Part shown: positions 33,689 through 35,284 of the stretch, one piece after another | Numbering within the stretch: position 1 is the first letter of the stretch | Layout: each line of letters opens with the position of its first letter | From: Bacteroidota bacterium | GTDB lineage: Bacteria > Bacteroidota > Bacteroidia > Bacteroidales > FEN-979 | DNA: 35,284 nt | Assembly (NCBI GenBank): GCA_007280875.1 | Contig: QYQJ01000006.1 | Coordinates: forward strand, 1 to 35,284 | Reading direction: 5' to 3' | The notes under the pieces: generated by a model | What the model saw: only the letters and a program-made list of their open reading frames with translations | Told to the model about the DNA's origin: nothing | The model's database searches: none | Program-made: the position numbers and the translations under genes

Positions 33689-35284
33689 ATGCTTCAAACC
33701 TTTATACAACGTCCGGTACTTTCGTTCGTCATCACCATCCTGATCACACTGGTTGGAATTCTCAGCATGATGAATCTCCCGATCGCACAGTATCCTAATG
33801 TGGTTCCTCCAACGGTTTCAGTATCTGCTTACTACCCCGGAGCCAATGCAGAGACCGTTCAGAAAACCGTTGCGATCCCGCTCGAGGAGCAGATCAATGG
33901 GGTTGACAACATGATGTACATGACCTCTCAGTGTGCCAATGACGGATCGTGCACCATCACGGTCTATTTCGAAGTAGGGACAGATCCTGATATGGCAACG
34001 GTCAATACCCAGAACCGGGCGCAGCGCGCTTTTAATGTTCTTCCCCAGGAGGTGGTTCAGGGGGGTGTGATCGTCATGAAAAGGAATCCCAGCATCCTGA
34101 TGCTTTATGCCCTGGTTTCGGAAGACACCTCCTACGGATACAAATTTCTCAGCAATTATGCCCAAATCAACATCGTCAGTGTATTAAAGCGGTTGAACGG
34201 CGTCGGCGATGTTTCGTTGCTTGGTGGTGATGACTACTCCATGCGCATCTGGCTGAATCCTCAACGTATGGCTGGATTTGGGATCACGACCGACGATGTT
34301 CAAAACGCAATCCGGGACCAGAACCTGGAAGCTGCTGCTGGAGGGATTGGAAAAAATCCGGCTGTCAGGGGTCAGGAACTGACCTATACGATCCGCGCGG
34401 AAGGGAGGCTTCAGACAGTTGAAGAGTTTGAAAATATCATCGTCAAATCCAAGCCCGACGGCTCCATGGTCAGGATGAAGGAAATAGCACGTGTGGAACT
34501 GGGCCTGAAAAGCTATGACGTCACTTCCCGGTTCAACAGGAAAACATCCCCGTTTATTGCCGTCTATCAATCGCCGGGTTCCAATGCAGTCCAGGTCAGG
34601 AAGGAGAGCGACGCTACCATGCAGGAGCTGGCGGCACAGTTTCCTCCCGGGATGTCCTATCAGGTAGCACTGGACACCGTTGAATTCGTGGACGCTTCTG
34701 TGGAGGAGGTTTTAAAAACCCTGCTTGAAGCCTTCATCCTGGTGTTTATCGTGGTATTTATCTTTCTTCAGGACTGGCGTGCCACCCTGATCCCGGCTGT
34801 CACAGTTCCCGTTTCCCTGATCGGAGCGCTGGCTGCGTTCCAGCTTTTTGGTTTTTCCATCAATATGTTAACCCTCTTTGGCCTTGTACTGGCAATCGGA
34901 ATTGTGGTGGATGATGCAATCGTGGTCCTGGAAGCAGTTCAGGAGAAGATCGATGAGCACGGCATGACCCCGCTCGAAGCTACCAAAGCCACGATGCACG
35001 AGATCACCGGGGCGATCTTCACCATTACCCTGGTCTTATCTGCCGTGTTTATCCCGGTTACTTTCCTGGGAGGAACCACAGGCCAGATGTATAAACAGTT
35101 TGCACTTACCCTCACCTCCTCCATTCTGATCTCTGCCCTGCTGGCTGTTACGCTGAGTCCGGCGATGTGTGTCCTGCTTTTAAAACCAAAACAAAAGAGG
35201 AGAGGATTACTGGGGAAATTCTTTACCGGATTTGATAAGGGTTTTGATACAACCACCCGTAAATACCTGGGAATTGTAAACAAC
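33689..35284 (+). CDS. RND efflux pump permease (AcrB-like), 3' truncated by window end
   Basis: Not in the ORF track because no stop is reached. MLQTFIQRPVLSFVITILITLVGILSMMNLPIAQYPNVVPPTVSVSAYYPGANAETVQKTVAIPLEEQINGVDNMMYMTSQ...GIVVDDAIVVLEAV. 532 codons open to the edge. Confidence 0.95.
   Translation, partial: MLQTFIQRPVLSFVITILITLVGILSMMNLPIAQYPNVVPPTVSVSAYYPGANAETVQKTVAIPLEEQINGVDNMMYMTSQCANDGSCTITVYFEVGTDPDMATVNTQNRAQRAFNVLPQEVVQGGVIVMKRNPSILMLYALVSEDTSYGYKFLSNYAQINIVSVLKRLNGVGDVSLLGGDDYSMRIWLNPQRMAGFGITTDDVQNAIRDQNLEAAAGGIGKNPAVRGQELTYTIRAEGRLQTVEEFENIIVKSKPDGSMVRMKEIARVELGLKSYDVTSRFNRKTSPFIAVYQSPGSNAVQVRKESDATMQELAAQFPPGMSYQVALDTVEFVDASVEEVLKTLLEAFILVFIVVFIFLQDWRATLIPAVTVPVSLIGALAAFQLFGFSINMLTLFGLVLAIGIVVDDAIVVLEAVQEKIDEHGMTPLEATKATMHEITGAIFTITLVLSAVFIPVTFLGGTTGQMYKQFALTLTSSILISALLAVTLSPAMCVLLLKPKQKRRGLLGKFFTGFDKGFDTTTRKYLGIVNN

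Noticed and set aside
1-35284. tRNA, rRNA or riboswitch genes
   Set aside because: No cloverleaf, rRNA or recognisable riboswitch core was seen by eye; a covariance-model scan would be needed to exclude them.

Overview
This window comes from a Bacteroidota-like genome: SusC/SusD pairs, T9SS C-terminal sorting domains, TAnnTTTG-type promoters and an SLC45-type MFS are all present. About 28 kb is a very dense alpha-glucan (starch/glycogen/maltodextrin) locus. It holds a eukaryotic-type branching enzyme (GH13_8-like), a non-catalytic T9SS multimodular protein, two SLC45/GPH-like sugar transporters, a GH77 4-alpha-glucanotransferase, a SusA-like GH13, an E-set/CBM48-like esterase, three GH13 lipoproteins, a susC-susD-susE set, a GH53 endo-galactanase and a T9SS-secreted GH13. 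To the right lie peptidase E, a 900-aa secreted helical orphan, and an RND efflux adaptor plus the 5' part of its pump (open at the window edge). The strongest unusual observations are: (1) a SusD protein of about 732 aa with about 187 aa of two SusE/SusF-type starch-binding modules inserted, matching the C-terminal half of the adjacent SusE; (2) a cassette of about 523 bp bounded by 33-bp inverted repeats (28/33 by eye) carrying a GxxExxY (PD-(D/E)XK) nuclease-like gene inside the locus; (3) short 6-9-bp tandem repeats, each with a different unit, at many gene junctions, including an out-of-frame heptamer inside the T9SS amylase gene just before its secretion tag; (4) a GH53 galactanase directly upstream of susCDE in an otherwise alpha-glucan locus. 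All calls are from reading the sequence; no database searches were run.
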